Origin: Mesotaenium endlicherianum
Lineage: Eukaryota > Streptophyta > Zygnematophyceae > Zygnematales > Mesotaeniaceae
Direction: 5' to 3'
Assembly (NCBI GenBank): GCA_009602735.1
Contig: WELA01009454.1
Span: 156,800 to 193,919, forward strand
DNA: 37,120 nucleotides
Part shown: piece after piece, positions 21,201 to 32,795 of the stretch
How the letters are laid out: each line of letters opens with the position of its first letter
Numbering within the stretch: the stretch's first letter is position 1
Notes under the pieces: generated by a model
Database searches by the model: none
What the model saw: only the letters and a program-made list of their open reading frames with translations
Told to the model about the DNA's origin: nothing
Program-made: the position numbers and the translations under genes

Positions 21201-21389
21201 TTTAATAAAGCATTTTCTCTCATTCTGAAAATTCTTCTTATATGAAAGGTATAGTATATGAAAGGTATAGAAAATATTATATATTAGTGATATATTATAT
21301 ATATTCTTTTCTTATTATTAGAGAAAAGAGATAGAGATAATGAGAGAAGTATTGCTTTATTAGATAAAGATAGTTGAGAAGAGAAAATG
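21201..21389 (-). repeat. 3' terminal block R3, inner copy
   Basis: A second copy of the 189-base block, with the same start (TTTAATAA) and the same end (GAGAAAATG) as 20181-20369. It lies directly downstream, in coding sense, of the recombinase and its short 3' spacer. Confidence 0.85.
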
Positions 21390-21583
21390 CACAATGGCAT
21401 ACATGTGCATGTATGGGGGGAGATGGGGAAGAAAGGAGGTGGTAGGAGAAGGAAGGGTGTAGCAGGCTGACAGTGCTGGAGCTCAGGGCAGCAGTCTTAT
21501 GACTCATAAACAAATATTACAGTTGGTTTCTCTTCTACATCTCATTTTCTGCTTGCTGTTTTTCTATTAAAAGCTAACTGAAG

Positions 21584-22535
21584 TTATGTTTGGAAGTAAG
21601 GACCTTGGCTGGCATCATCAGGCAGATCTATGGTTTGAGCTGTGGCTAGCATAGCTTTGTTCATATCTACAATGTATGCTAGTTTTGCTTTGTCTAATCT
21701 CCATCTACCAAGCTCATTCAACAATCTATCAGAAACTCCCAAGTTGGCAGCAGCAGTGGTGGCTGATTTTCTAAATGAGTGTGTTCCAGCCTCCTATGCA
21801 GAGGTACCCACTAGCTCAAAGCATTCAATGCACCAGCTCCTCATCATCTGATAAGAGGTGACCTGCCTAGATAGCTCACCTTTCTGAATGACTTCTTGGA
21901 TGATAGTCTCTCCATCTTTGTATGCTGGTGCCATGGCCATCAGCCTGCAAAACATTTTCACTGGAGACCACCTTGCTTGTGTGTTGCACAGGGACACCCA
22001 CTTGCCCAGCCTCTGTTGGTCATTCTTTGCTTTTGCCAGCCAGAAGAAAAGGACCTGTTCTCCAGCTACCTCCTCCAGCTTTGCCTCATGTGCCAGGTCA
22101 GAGTATCTCATGCAGCCATAGTACATGAATACTATTGTAGCTGCTTTCATGAGCTCTCGTAGAGAGGCATCATCCCTGGCATACCAAGTTAACATCTCAG
22201 TGATCTTGGCAGGGGACAGGGGCATCTTTGTATTCCTGGGCTTGGGTAGGTTCCTACTAGCAACCTCCCTTATTTATCACTTTCATCTCATCCCCTGTTA
22301 GTGGATTGGGCTGCTTTAGCAGCTTATGCATTGTCCCTATAGCTGTAGCAGTCAAGTTGAACACTGACAGGGTAACTCTTGAAGTATACAAACGTTGCAT
22401 GTATGTCATAGCAACCTGGTGAGAGGCAGGTAATTCTCTCAGGCCTTTACTTCTACACCATTCTTTGAATTTCTTCCAATATGGATTATATGTCTTAAAT
22501 GTGCTCCGGCTGATGGAGTCAAATGACACCTCCAT
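21584..22535 (-). pseudogene. DIRS-type tyrosine recombinase, broken
   Basis: The N-terminal core-binding part (22257-22535) carries STFKTYNPYWKKFKEWC and is followed by a frameshift near 22255 (around a GATAAATAAGGG stretch). The catalytic part continues with the first catalytic Arg in GCMRYSDLAHEAK. An in-frame TAG at 21794-21796 interrupts it before HSFRKSATTAAA (His-x-x-Arg) and the Tyr of AYIVDM; the terminal TAA is at 21584-21586. So the Arg...His-x-x-Arg...Tyr set is present, but not in one open frame. This enzyme would integrate a circular DNA intermediate. This copy could not make it without frame correction. Confidence 0.8.
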
Positions 22536-22601
22536 TCTTTTCCTTTGCAGGAAAGCACACTCAGGGTCTTGTGCTAGAATATCATCTGCACCCCATTCCC
22601 T

Positions 22602-23744
22602 TCAGCATTCAATTTTTAATGCTATCATCTCACACCAGGGAATCCCCTTCTTCCCAAAAGCTTTTGAGTCAGTTCCTGGGGCCAGCACTAACCTGCTGTG
22701 CCCCAGGTGAAGTATCTTCTTTACTTGTGGTAGCCACACTTTCCTGGCAGGTTGCAGAGTAGGCCACCATGAAGCAGTCTCCCATCTTGGCAAGATCAGT
22801 GTGCAATCTGCCTTGCACCTCCAAGCATGAGCAATCACTGCAAGAGCCATCTGGAGTGGGGGAAAATAGTAATTGTTTTCCACTATCCAATTGCGTGTGA
22901 AAGCATCTGTTCTCTCAAATTCTTTATACAAGAATCTGGCATTGAATCTGCTGAATTGAGCATTCTCAGGGGAGGCAAATCTGTCAATAGAATGGGGCCC
23001 CCACTCCCTCTGAATTCTTGCAAAGACTCCAGGCCTGAGAGTGAAGTCATCTTTCTCCTTGATTTTAGCCTTTTGGTTTTGCTCCCTTGGGAGCCATTCC
23101 ACCATTAACCCCAAGTGAATCCTCCTAGCGAGATGAAATATTTCTCTAGTGCTCTCCTGTATATCAGGCTTTGAAGAGTCCCCTTTTTTCAGAATGAAAT
23201 ACAGGGCCTAATTATCAGGCCTTAGTAATATCTGTTTTTCTCTGATAATGTCTGAGCAATTAAAGAGAGCTGCTCTCAAGTCTTCTAGTTCCCTTTAAGT
23301 GGAGGATGTCCCTAGAAATCGTTCCTCTAGTTTCCCTTTCATCTCCCATCTATCCTTCCCATAAATGTCCAGCAATACCTCTCTCCAACCATCCTCTGAT
23401 GCATCCACATAAAGCACCATTTGGGGGGTGATATGGAGCTTCATAGGAGCCCCATTGAATCTATCAAATGTAACCTGCCAGAAGCTCATCTCTTCTTGCA
23501 TCTCAATGGAAACATAGCAGAACTTTCCCCATTCATCCCTATCCTTCACATGTGTGTCTATAAGCTCGAACAGATGTCTTGTATATGATCCTGTCATGAC
23601 CCCAAAGGCTATCTTCATTGATATTATCTGTCCTGCTACCCTTGCCACAAATTTCACTGGAATTGAGTAGCCTGCCTTCCCCTGTTCTTGTATCCTCACT
23701 ATAGCTTTGAGAAGCTTCTCCTTCCTCTCCTTATCTATGTACAC
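22602..23744 (-). pseudogene. RT thumb and RNase H of the DIRS-like element, broken
   Basis: The right part (23295-23744) holds the end of RT (VARVAGQIISMKIAFG) and the RNase H start with its first acidic residue in LYVDASEDGW. Frame changes and a stop follow at about 23115-23294. The left part (22602-23114) continues with VEWLPREQNQKA and DRFASPENAQFSRF, the typical end of a DIRS RNase H domain and the linker to the recombinase. The chromovirus starts six bases beyond the right end and separates this part from the RT palm at 30383-30966. Confidence 0.75.
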
Positions 23745-23750
23745 TCAAAG

Positions 23751-24494
23751 TGTAAGGTCATAGGTTTATAAAGTGCATTTTTGAGTTTCATGAAAGTATG
23801 TTTTGATTGTATAGTAGTGTAGAATGCATTTTTATGGTCATTTTGATATAAAGTTCATCGAATTTGGTCAAGTATTGAGAGAGTTACGGATTTCCAAAGT
23901 TTAATTAGTGTTGAGGTCGGTTGACGACTGTCCTCAATTCGCGGTAAGCGCGACCGTCGGATTGACCGACAGCGTCGAGCGATCTGGCCCGTTAGATTGA
24001 ACTCGAACCTTCACGTAAGTTCGGCTGACGCGGAGTGCCGACTAGGTCGATTTACCTGGAAGTTTCGGTTTAGCCTAGCGCGTCTAAGATAGAATATTCT
24101 AGTAATGTCGATGCATGTACGTAGACGTCAATTCGGCCCGACACATCAGATTAGACTGATCTGGCTTACTCACGAATATTCTACAAGGGACGATTTGACG
24201 AACACTTAGGAAAATCCGTAGCTTCCTCCTAGGGAGGAGCACTTAGGCAGAAAATTATACATAGGCATAACTTCTTTGTTTCTTATCAATTTTCACTTCT
24301 GTAAATTTCTACGGGTTTTGTAATGACAAGGCCTTTCATCCTACATCATTTGTGAGCAGTTTCTTGCTACTCAAAATGTTGAGAATTTTCCTAAGCTTTG
24401 TTAGTGATATGCCGCTGCGCTCTCTAGTATGATTGCAACTGGTTCCTTTCCTCGTGAGTCACTACGCTTCCACTAGGGCACTCTGCCCCTTTCA
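23751..24494 (+). repeat. Chromovirus 5' LTR
   Basis: 744 bases starting TGTAAGG and ending TTTCA, bounded by the CAAAG duplication on the left and the primer binding site on the right. It should hold the element's promoter. Confidence 0.93.
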
Positions 24495-24496
24495 TC

Positions 24497-24511
24497 TGGT
24501 ATTGGAGCTGG
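24497..24511 (+). other. Primer binding site, initiator Met-tRNA type
   Basis: TGGTATTGGAGC lies two bases after the LTR. It resembles the plant initiator-Met consensus TGGTATCAGAGC, with two changes. Confidence 0.75.
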
Positions 24512-24531
24512 GCTAGTTTGCATATTATATT

Positions 24532-25563
24532 ATGAAGTCGCAGCCGGCAGCTGGAGGAGGCGAAGTTGTCGAGCATGTTGAGCGCGCATGGCAGCAGGCA
24601 TCACCAACGATGACGAGAGAGCAACAAGAGATGCAGGCGATGCTAAGGCAAATGGCGAGTGCAATTGGAGGAGAAGTCTACTCCCAGTTTCAACAAAATA
24701 TGGGCGCGGAGGTAGAGAGAATGGTGCGAGTTGTTATAGGGAACGCCGCTTCGACGAGTTCGGCACCTGCACCTGTTGTGCCACTGATTCATGTTAACCC
24801 AGTGGTGCAACCAGTTATTCCACCCGCATCAGGAGTGCGTGCGCCTAAGCCTGAAGTTTATACTGGAGAGCGTGGATCGCCGCCTGTTCATCAATGGATT
24901 TTTGGAGTGAAGAAGTTTATGGAGTATTCTACGCTCACGCCCGACAGGCAAGTCGCCTTTGTCACAACTTTGCTGCAGAAGAGTGTTGGAGCTTGGTATG
25001 AGCGACAGAAGCAGCTGTCTGGAGTTTCTGCTGCTGTTGATCAGCTATTTGAAGGCTTGAAGAGGCAATTTTAACCTATTGCACCCGAGGCTACCGCTCG
25101 AGATCTACTAGTGCGCCTTCGTCAACGAGGAAGCGTTCAGGAGTATGTATCGCGCTTCAACGAGCTGGTGCTTCAATGTTCATCCATGCACGAGTTGGAG
25201 ATGATGGACAAGTTCAAGAGGGGACTCAAGCCAACTGTGGCCAAGGAAGTGGCGCTCAAGGACCCTACCAGTCTTGGAGAAATGATGGCATTGGCAACAA
25301 GGATTGACGCTGTGGAGTATAGTCAGAGGCAGTGGGGCAGCCACAACTTTGGAGGATATCGACACTTTGGATCTCAAGCGCCAAGCACGAGTGTTCAAGG
25401 TCCAGTACCCATGGAGTTGGGACTTGTGCAGTACCAGCGCAGGCAGCAGAATTTCAAGCCGAGAGGACCCTGCTATAATTGCGGCAAGCTTGAACATCTG
25501 GCTCGAGACTGTCATGTGAAAGCGAAGCAACCTCAACAGCAGGAAAAAGGAGGACGCCAGTAA
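24532..25563 (+). pseudogene. Chromovirus gag, one nonsense codon
   Basis: One frame runs from the ATG at 24532 to TAA at 25561-25563, interrupted by an in-frame TAA at 25072-25074. The protein has a capsid-like middle (VHQWIFGVKKFMEYS, GAWYERQKQ), a gag segment (YVSRFNELVLQC) and a CCHC zinc knuckle (CYNCGKLEHLARDC) near the end. It would form the virus-like particle and bind element RNA. The frame is otherwise open, so the stop looks like a single substitution. Confidence 0.88.
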
Positions 25564-25574
25564 GTCGTTCTCGG

Positions 25575-28500
25575 GTGTCTACTGGCGTGAAGACGAGAAC
25601 TCACAAGGAGGTTATCCCCAGGAGCCTGCCGAGAAGCAAAGGACGAGACGTTGACAAGCCTATCATCGTGGAAGGAGTAGTCAACGGCAACAAGGCGAAG
25701 TGTATGGTTGACAGTGGCGCAAGTGCAAATTTTGTGCACAAGAAGTTGGTGAAACAGTGGCGAATCCCTGTGCAGAAGCATTATGAGCCTAAGGAGGCAA
25801 TTTTGACGAATGGGCAGAAACTCAAGTGTGGTGCACCTACGGAAGCTATTCACGTGGAAGTAGCGGGGCACCGGAGTACTGAAATTATGGAGCAGGCAGA
25901 GTTAGGTCACCATGAGGTGATATTGGGCCGACCATGGCTGAGAAAAGCCAACCCTCAAGTGCGCTGGAGCACAGGACAAGTGAAGGTCCAAGGGCGTGAT
26001 GGTCGAATGGAGACAGCGAAATAGGTGGAGGTAGATACGACCACAAGTAACTGTCTTCTGTCGAGCCTGCAAGTTAAGAAGCTATGCAGGGCGAATCAGA
26101 GGAAGGAGATGTACCTTGTTTCGGTGGCCCTGGCCAGGTCATCAGATGGAGCAAGCGTGAATCCTAACAGCCTGGGCGAATGTACATCGCCGGAGGAGCA
26201 AGTAGTGGTGTCTGATCCCCTTGCTCAGAAGGAGCAGAGCCCAACTGCTCAAGAGAAGAAGCCTGCTGAGATGCCTGCCCAAATTAAGGCGCTGTTGGAG
26301 GATTTCAAGCGCGTATTTCCTGAGGAGCTACCTGCAGGATTACCTCCACAGAGAGCTATGGAGCACAAGATCGAGTTGGAACCAGGGAGCAAGCCACCAG
26401 TGAGACCCGCCTATCGACAATCGTTTGCGGAGTTGGATGAGTTGAAGAAGCAGCTGACAGAGTTATTGGAGAAGGGATTCATCCGACCCAGCGAGTCTCC
26501 ATTTGCAGCGCCAGTCTTATTTGTGAAGAAGAAGGATGGGACTATGAGGATGTGTGTCGACTACCGGGCACTCAACAAGGTCACCATCAAGAACAGGTAC
26601 CCACTTCCACGAGTGGACGAGTTGATTGACAGGCTTGTTGGGGCGAAGTATTTCTCGAAGATCGATTTGAGGATTGGCTATCACCAGGTACGGATTGCGG
26701 AAGGAGATGTTCAAAAGACTGCTTTCAGAACTCGCTATGGTTTGTTCGAGTTCACAGTCATGCCTTTTGGGCTGACTAATGCACCTGCTACATTCATGGG
26801 ACTCATGAATAGTGTCTTCAGACCCTACTTGGACCAATTTGTGGTGGTATTTTTAGACGACGTCCTGATCTATTCGAAGACCTTGGAAGAGCATGTGGAG
26901 CATCTGAGGAAGGTGTTGGAGGTCTTGAGAGATCAGTAACTGTGTGGGAAGATGAGCAAGTGCGACTTCTGCCTCAAAGAAGTCAAGTTTCTTGGGCACA
27001 TGGTAGAGGCTGAAGGAGTCAAGGTGGAGCAGAAGAAGGTGCAAGCAGTCAGAGATTGGCCGGTGCCTGCTGATATTCATCAACTCAGGAGTTTCCTCGG
27101 CATGGCGAATTATTACCGACGTTTCATTGAAGGATTTGCCAAGGTGTGTGCACCGCTCACGGACATGTTGAAGAAGCAGGAGAAGTGGCTATGGGGTGAC
27201 AAGGAGCAGCAAGCCTTTGAGAAGATTAAGGAGCTGTTGACACAGGCACCTGTGTTGGCAATTGCAAGTCCAGAGCTTCCTTTCACCATCATCACGGACG
27301 CATCAAATTTCGCAGTGGGAGCCATTCTTCTCCAGGACCAGGGCAAAGGATTGCAGCCTGTGGCATATGAGAGCAGGAAGTTGAGTCCTGCTGAGCAAAA
27401 CTATGCAGCACACGAGCGGGAGATGTTGGCTATTATCCAGACCTTGAGGATTTGGCGATGTTATGTGGACGGCCGGAAGGTGTTCATCAAGATCGACCAC
27501 AAGAGCTTGGAGAAGTTTATGACGCAGCCAACATTGACACCAAGACAGGCAAGGTGGATGGAGTTTCTGCAGCAGTTTGACCACAAGATTGAGTACTTAC
27601 CTGGGAAGATCAACCCTGGAGACGCTTTATCCAGGAGGTGTGACCTTGCAGCTGTTTCAGTCATCAAGGAGAGTATGGACTTCAAGGAGAAGCTTAAGAG
27701 AGGTTATGAGGAGGACCTAGAGTTTGCTGACGGTGGAGCAGCTGAGTCCAACTCGAGTATGCATAAGAAGGACGGCATATGGTGTTATAGTGATTCTAAG
27801 AGAGTGGTGATACCTGACATCAAGGAGCTAAGAGACTTACTACTTGCGGAGCATCATGATTGTTTATATGCTGGACACTTTGGAAGCGAGAAGACAGCAA
27901 GTGTGCTGAAGCGGGAATACTATTGGAGAAATATGGACAAGGACATCGAGGAGTGGATCAGGAGTTGCGATGCGTGCCAGCGTAAGAAGACACCAAATCA
28001 AAAGAAGGGAGGTACATTGCAGCCCCTGCCTATTCCAGAGTATCCTTGGGTGCAGATTGCTATGGACTTCATCACATCGTTACCATTGAGTGGTCAAGGG
28101 CACGATGCAGTATGGGTTGTGTCTGACAGACTCAGCAAGATGGCTCACTTCATTCCCATGAAGGAGACTTCTACGGCAGCGGATGTGGCACGGCTATTCT
28201 TTGATCATATTTTCAGGCTACATGGGTTGCCGAAGGTGATTGTTTCAGATCGGGATCCAAGGTTTACTAGCAACTTTTGGCGGTCATTGTTTACTTTGAT
28301 GGGGACCAAGCTGAGTATGAGCACTTCCTATCATCCTCAGACAGACGGGCAGAGTGAGAGGCTCAACAAAACTTTGCAAGAGGTGCTCAGGAGTTTCACT
28401 ATGGAAGACCCTTCAGAGTGGGACATGAAGCTGCCAGGATTGGAGTTTGCCTACAACAACAGCATGCAGGGATTGACCAAGCAGTCACCATTCGCTATGG

Positions 28501-29162
28501 TTTATGGGAGAGAAGTATATCATCCAGAGAACATCTTGTTGGAGAAGGCCAAGGAGACTCGGGTTCCTACTACACAAGCTTTTATGGAGCAGATGGCCAA
28601 GACTTGGGACATGGCGAAGACGTGTATTCGGAAGGCACAAGAAGAGCAGGTCAAGCATGCTAACAAGCACAGGAGGGAAGCGACATTCCATGTGGGCGAC
28701 AAAGTACTCTTGTTCACAGAGAACCTACCTTTCACAAGCAAGAGGAAACTGCGGGCACGGTTTACAGGTCCCATTGTGGTACTCAAGCAGGTTAATCCAG
28801 TGACCTACAAGATGGAACTTCCTTCAGGCTGGCGTATCCATGATGTGTTCCATGTCAGTTGTCTGCGGCCATACGTTGACCCGAATGAAGGACATCCAAG
28901 ACGACTACCTACACCGCCACCACCGGTCGAGATCGATGATGTATTGGAGTATGAAGTGGAGGCGATTGTCGACGATCGACGAGTCAAGCGAGGTCAACGA
29001 TTTGCCCAAGAGTATCTGGTCAAGTGGAAAGGCTACCATGCGGACGACAACACTTGGGAGCCAGAGGCCAACTTGACTCATTGTAAGAGTAAGTTGAGAC
29101 GTTATCTGCAGAATGCGTCGAGGACGTCGCATCTTGAGGAGGGGGATGATGTAAGGTCATAG
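25575..29162 (+). pseudogene. Chromovirus pol (protease, RT, RNase H, integrase, chromodomain), two nonsense codons
   Basis: A single frame, one step back (-1) from gag, broken by TAG at 26022-26024 and TAA at 26937-26939. Domains in order: retropepsin (CMVDSGASANFV, near 25707), RT ([20 protein letters not shown]; catalytic FLDDVLIYS near 26852), RNase H (ITDASNFAVG near 27292), integrase zinc domain (HH at 27850, CDACQRKK near 27970) and integrase core with Asp in AMDFIT, Asp in VSDRDPRF and Glu in GQSERLNKTLQ. A chromodomain follows (YLVKWKGYHADDNTWEPE near 29010), which in this family steers integration towards marked chromatin. The first stop falls between protease and RT, the second late in RT. 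The final stop lies 11 bases inside the 3' LTR. Confidence 0.9.
29134..29149 (+). other. Polypurine tract
   Basis: TTGAGGAGGGGGATGA directly precedes the TGTAAGG start of the 3' LTR, as expected for the plus-strand DNA primer. Confidence 0.8.
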
Positions 29163-30382
29163 GTTTATAAAGTGCATTTTTGAGTTTCATGAAAGTGTGT
29201 ATTGTTTGTATAATAGTATAGAGTGCATTTTGGTGGTCATTTTGATATAAAGTTCATCGAATTTGGTCAAGTATTGAGAGAGTTACGGATTTCCAAAGTT
29301 TAATTACTTTTGAGGTCGGTTGACGACTGTCCTTAATTTGCGGTGAGCGCGACCGTCGGATTGACCGACAGCGTCGAGCGATCTGGCCCGTTAGTGTGAA
29401 CTCGAACTTTCACGTGAGTTCGGCTGACGCGGAGTGCCGACTAGGTCGATTTACCTGGAAGTTTCGGTTTAGCCTAGCGCATCTAAGATAGAATATTCTA
29501 GTAATGTCGATGCATGTATGTGGACGTNTGTACGAGGGTGGGTGTGACAGGACCCCAAGAACCCCAAGGAGTCTCTCTCTACGTCCAACGTCGTCAAGGT
29601 GAGGGGCGGGCGCGCGCACGCGTGCGTTCGTGAAACACGCGCACGCACACGCACACGCACACGCACGACAAAACACACACCGCGCGTGCACACGCACATG
29701 CACATGCACATGCCCACGCTTGCACACACGCACACACGCACATACACACACGCGTGCACGCACACGCTGCCCTGCCGTTGCTGCTCAGCAGAGCCTTGTT
29801 GGAGCTCCGCTTGGTGTCACGGGGTCCCGCTGTGTGTGGTCCACTTGCCGCTTGCCATGCTCGCGGCATGCTGTGGACTGCACCACGGCCCCAGTAAGAA
29901 ACAAAGCAGGAGGGATGTGATATCAGCATGTGTACACATGTCTGTATACAGACGCATAAGAGGAGCACAGGAGGGGATGCTAAGCTGCAATGGGGAGCTG
30001 GCAGGAGTGGGGAGCAGGGGGCTGACTCGCAAGTGCATGTGGGGTACGGTATGGCCGGCTGGCCTTGGGNAGAAGGGACGATTTGACGAACACTCAGGAA
30101 AATCCGTAGCTTCCTCCTAGGGAGGAGCACTTGGTAGAAAATTATAAATAGGCATAACTTATCTGTTTCTTATCAGTTTTCACTTCTGTAAATTTCTACG
30201 GGTTTTGTAATGACAAGGCCTTTCATCCTACATCATTTGTGAGCAGTTTCTTGCTACTCAAAATGTTGAGTATTTTTCCTAAGCTTTGTTAGTGATATGC
30301 CGTTGCACTCTCTAGTATGATTGCAACTAGTTCCTTTCCTCGTGAGTCACTACGCTTTCAATAGGGCACTCTGTCCCTTTCA
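29150..30382 (+). repeat. Chromovirus 3' LTR, with foreign insert
   Basis: It matches the 5' LTR from 29150 to 29526 and again from about 30073 to 30382. Roughly 57-60 bases of LTR between these parts are replaced by a segment bounded by single N characters at 29527 and 30070. Confidence 0.9.
29528..30069. other. N-bounded foreign segment inside the 3' LTR, likely assembly artefact
   Basis: 542 bases unlike the 5' LTR, with long CA/CG dinucleotide tracts. At about 29552-29599 an exon-like piece with a CAG acceptor and an AAG|GTGAGG donor would read DPKNPKESLSTSNVVK. The base composition matches the host genes, not the transposon. Single N characters at both edges point to a small contig placed in a scaffold gap. 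Confidence 0.65.
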
Positions 30383-30966
30383 CAAAGATTTTTGGTGTCC
30401 AGAATGACTCCTAAGAACTTTATCACCCTGGTTATCCCTAATTGAGCCTTTTTCATGTTAACTACTACCCCTGCCTGAGCAAACTCCTGCAGTATTTTCT
30501 TGACTGTGTGTTGGTGCTCTTCTGGAGTTGTGCAAGCTACTAAGAAATTATCCAAGTATGGAATGATTCTGACACCTTCTCTTCTCCATTTTCCCATAAT
30601 TTCTCCCATCACTCTTGTGAATACCAGAGATGCTGAAGATAGCCCAAATGGTAAGGTAGTGAACACATAGAAGACACTATCCAATTCAAATCCCAAATAC
30701 TCCCTGAATTCTGGGTCTATGGGGACATGATGATAGCCAGATTTCAGGTCAATGCTGAAAAATAGATCCCCCTGCCTGATGACATCTGCTAACTTATCTA
30801 ATCCCTCATGTTTAAACTTCACCTTTTTAACCCATTTGTTGACCTCTCTCAAATCCAAAATGAGCGTTAGTTTCCTGCCCTCTGCCACATTTAAGGAACT
30901 GACACACTTAGGAGGCTCTTCCCCTGTCCATACTACGGCTGACTTTGTCTGCAGAAGTTCTTGCAC
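30383..30966 (-). pseudogene. DIRS-like reverse transcriptase palm, broken
   Basis: Readable RT fingers and palm: LTLILDLREVNKWVKKVKFK, FFSIDLKSGYHHVPID with the first catalytic Asp, and TLPFGLSSASLVFTRVMG. The YLDD box reads YLDN (RIIPYLDNFLVA), losing one of the two catalytic aspartates. N-terminal sequence continues out of frame beyond 30966 around an AAAAAGGGG stretch near 30975. The reading frame runs into chromovirus LTR at 30382, and the downstream half resumes at 23744. Confidence 0.85.
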
Positions 30967-31861
30967 AGCCCCTTTTTAGCAAACTCCAGATGCTTATATA
31001 CCCCCTTATGATTGGACCCTCTAAAGGAAGGTGCAGGTTTCTTTTTATCTGCCCATTCTAGCCTGCATCCCCGAGTAATCACAGATGGAACAAATCTGCA
31101 ATGACATCATTCATGCCAAAATCGTATATGTTTGGCTAACCTTCTTTCCATGATAGGCAATTCACTTTCTTTGGCTGCAGGGGCAGTGCTAGCATCTTCC
31201 ACCACTTCAGCTTTTCTCCCCAGGAGCAAGGCCAGGGTTGAATCCCATTCATCCCCTTCTTCCCCTGCTCATGTCCAAGGAAGGAAAAAGGAAAAACAGC
31301 CAAAGATTTTCCCCTCTCTCTCCCTTCAGCACTTATGCTGATCTCTCCATCTCCATCTCCACTGGTTGTACTTGTACAACTCTTTCTCCAAGACAACAGA
31401 ATTTCAGGAACTCCTTGGAATTCATCTCCAATCATCATTTTTATTTTTGCATGCCTAAGACAAAACATTGTTCCTGTGCAATGTCTCGGAAATCTACTAT
31501 CATGCAATTAGGAAGCATATTAATTTGAGCAAACATGCAAAAGCAGATTCATAAGACATTTCTAGATCTAGACAGCAAGCAATCAGAGCAAAATTTAAAA
31601 CATCAAGATTCAAGGAAAAAATTCTTTTTCAATTTTCAATTTTTGCTTTTCAGCTTCTCCATTATCTTGCTTTTAATTTTGCAAGTACTCCATTACATTC
31701 AAAAATTAACATAGGCATATCTGCCTATCTAATCTTCCAAAGAAAACTCATAAAGTAGACAAACTATCCTTGTTTCATAGTCTCCTCTCTAACTCTTCTC
31801 ATTTCTAAGACTGAGTCTGGAAATTAGTGACTCCTGCAGCAGTCAGAGCTGGGACTTTCTT
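30967..31861 (-). pseudogene. Decayed gag-RT linker of the DIRS-like element
   Basis: Fragments of coding in several frames are visible, including RT N-terminal sequence just right of 30975 and an unrecognised 123-codon frame (31136-31507). No complete domain can be named. About 31500-31800 is AT-rich with nothing recognisable. Confidence 0.45.
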
Positions 31862-32731
31862 CTATGACTGTTGCTCTAAAGCTGCCTTATTAGGACAGTA
31901 AATAGAGTTATGTCCGTCTACCCCACACAAGTAACAAGTGAGCTTGACATAAGTGGACGGTTTCTTAGCTAGCCTGTTCTGTGCTATTTAATTTTCTTGA
32001 GGCTTACTCTCAGCAACCTTCTTTGCCCTGTCTGTTTTCAACTGACACTTCCTTTCTAGCACAAACTCAGGCAATCTCTCCTTATCTGCATGCTCCTTTA
32101 AGACTTCGTTTACAATAAGCCAGCCATGATTATGTGCAATCAAGATTTGACTCTCGCGATAAGCGACTGCAGAAATACCTTCATCGATCAATTTCTCTGC
32201 TGCAGGTTGGTCTTCAGCTTCTATGGCCGTCTTCAGGTCGTAGAAGATCTCCATCAACTCCTTACAGTTGGCCATCTGCACCTTGTTGCCCTCAGACAAG
32301 GTGCTCATGGTTGCTGATTCATGCGCCCTCTTGAGGCGCTTGAGTTCTCGAGCGATGATGTCGGTCTCAGACTTCTTCTTCTTATTATTTGCTGCGTTCT
32401 GGATCATTGCTAGCATAAATTGCTGAATCTGCTCTAGCTGATTGGGTTGCTGGGTAGGGAGCCTAGAAGGAGAGGCTTCATTAGCAGCCCGCTTCAACCC
32501 TAGGTCCCTCACCACAGCCTCCCTAACCTTATCTGTCAGAGCGACTAAGGCTTCATCAGAAATACCACTATTTCACGACTTTACCGTCTCATGAGCGGCA
32601 GGGGTCTTCCCTTTCTGCAACGCTGCAAGTCTTCTGGCATCTTCCTGCTGTTGCTGCTCAAAGGTGAGCCCATCAGCGGGTGTCAGCGACTTGAACAACT
32701 CAGAAGCGGAAGCCTGAATATCATGTGCCAT
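31862..32731 (-). pseudogene. DIRS-like gag with zinc knuckle, broken
   Basis: It starts at the ATG at 32731 (MAHDIQASASELFKSL). A stop near 32573 and a frame change follow, then a coiled-coil-like Glu/Lys/Leu-rich region (IIARELKRLKRAHESATM). A TAA at about 31988 precedes an in-frame CCHC knuckle (CYLCGVDGHNSIYC), and the frame ends with TAG at 31862. The order coiled coil then knuckle, at the 5' end of the element, supports a gag role. Confidence 0.7.
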
Positions 32732-32795
32732 GATGCTGGCAAGAATACTCAGAAAAATTTTCAAAGGATTTTGACAAGAACTTTGGCGACTCACT

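Larger units (their letters stand above)
23751..30382 (+). mobile_element. Ty3/gypsy chromovirus nested in the DIRS-like element
   Basis: Complete layout: 5' LTR, primer binding site, gag, protease, RT, RNase H, integrase, chromodomain, polypurine tract, 3' LTR. The target duplication is CAAAG on both sides (23746-23750 and 30383-30387), so the insertion is intact as a unit. By eye the two LTRs differ at about 20 of 380 aligned positions in their first part, mostly transitions, suggesting an old insertion. In-frame stops in gag and pol mean that this copy is not autonomous. It splits the host element between RT palm and thumb. Confidence 0.92.

Noticed and set aside
29599..30130. Open frames over CA-rich sequence
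   Set aside because: They consist of dinucleotide-repeat translation (His/Thr or Cys/Val runs) and cross N characters.
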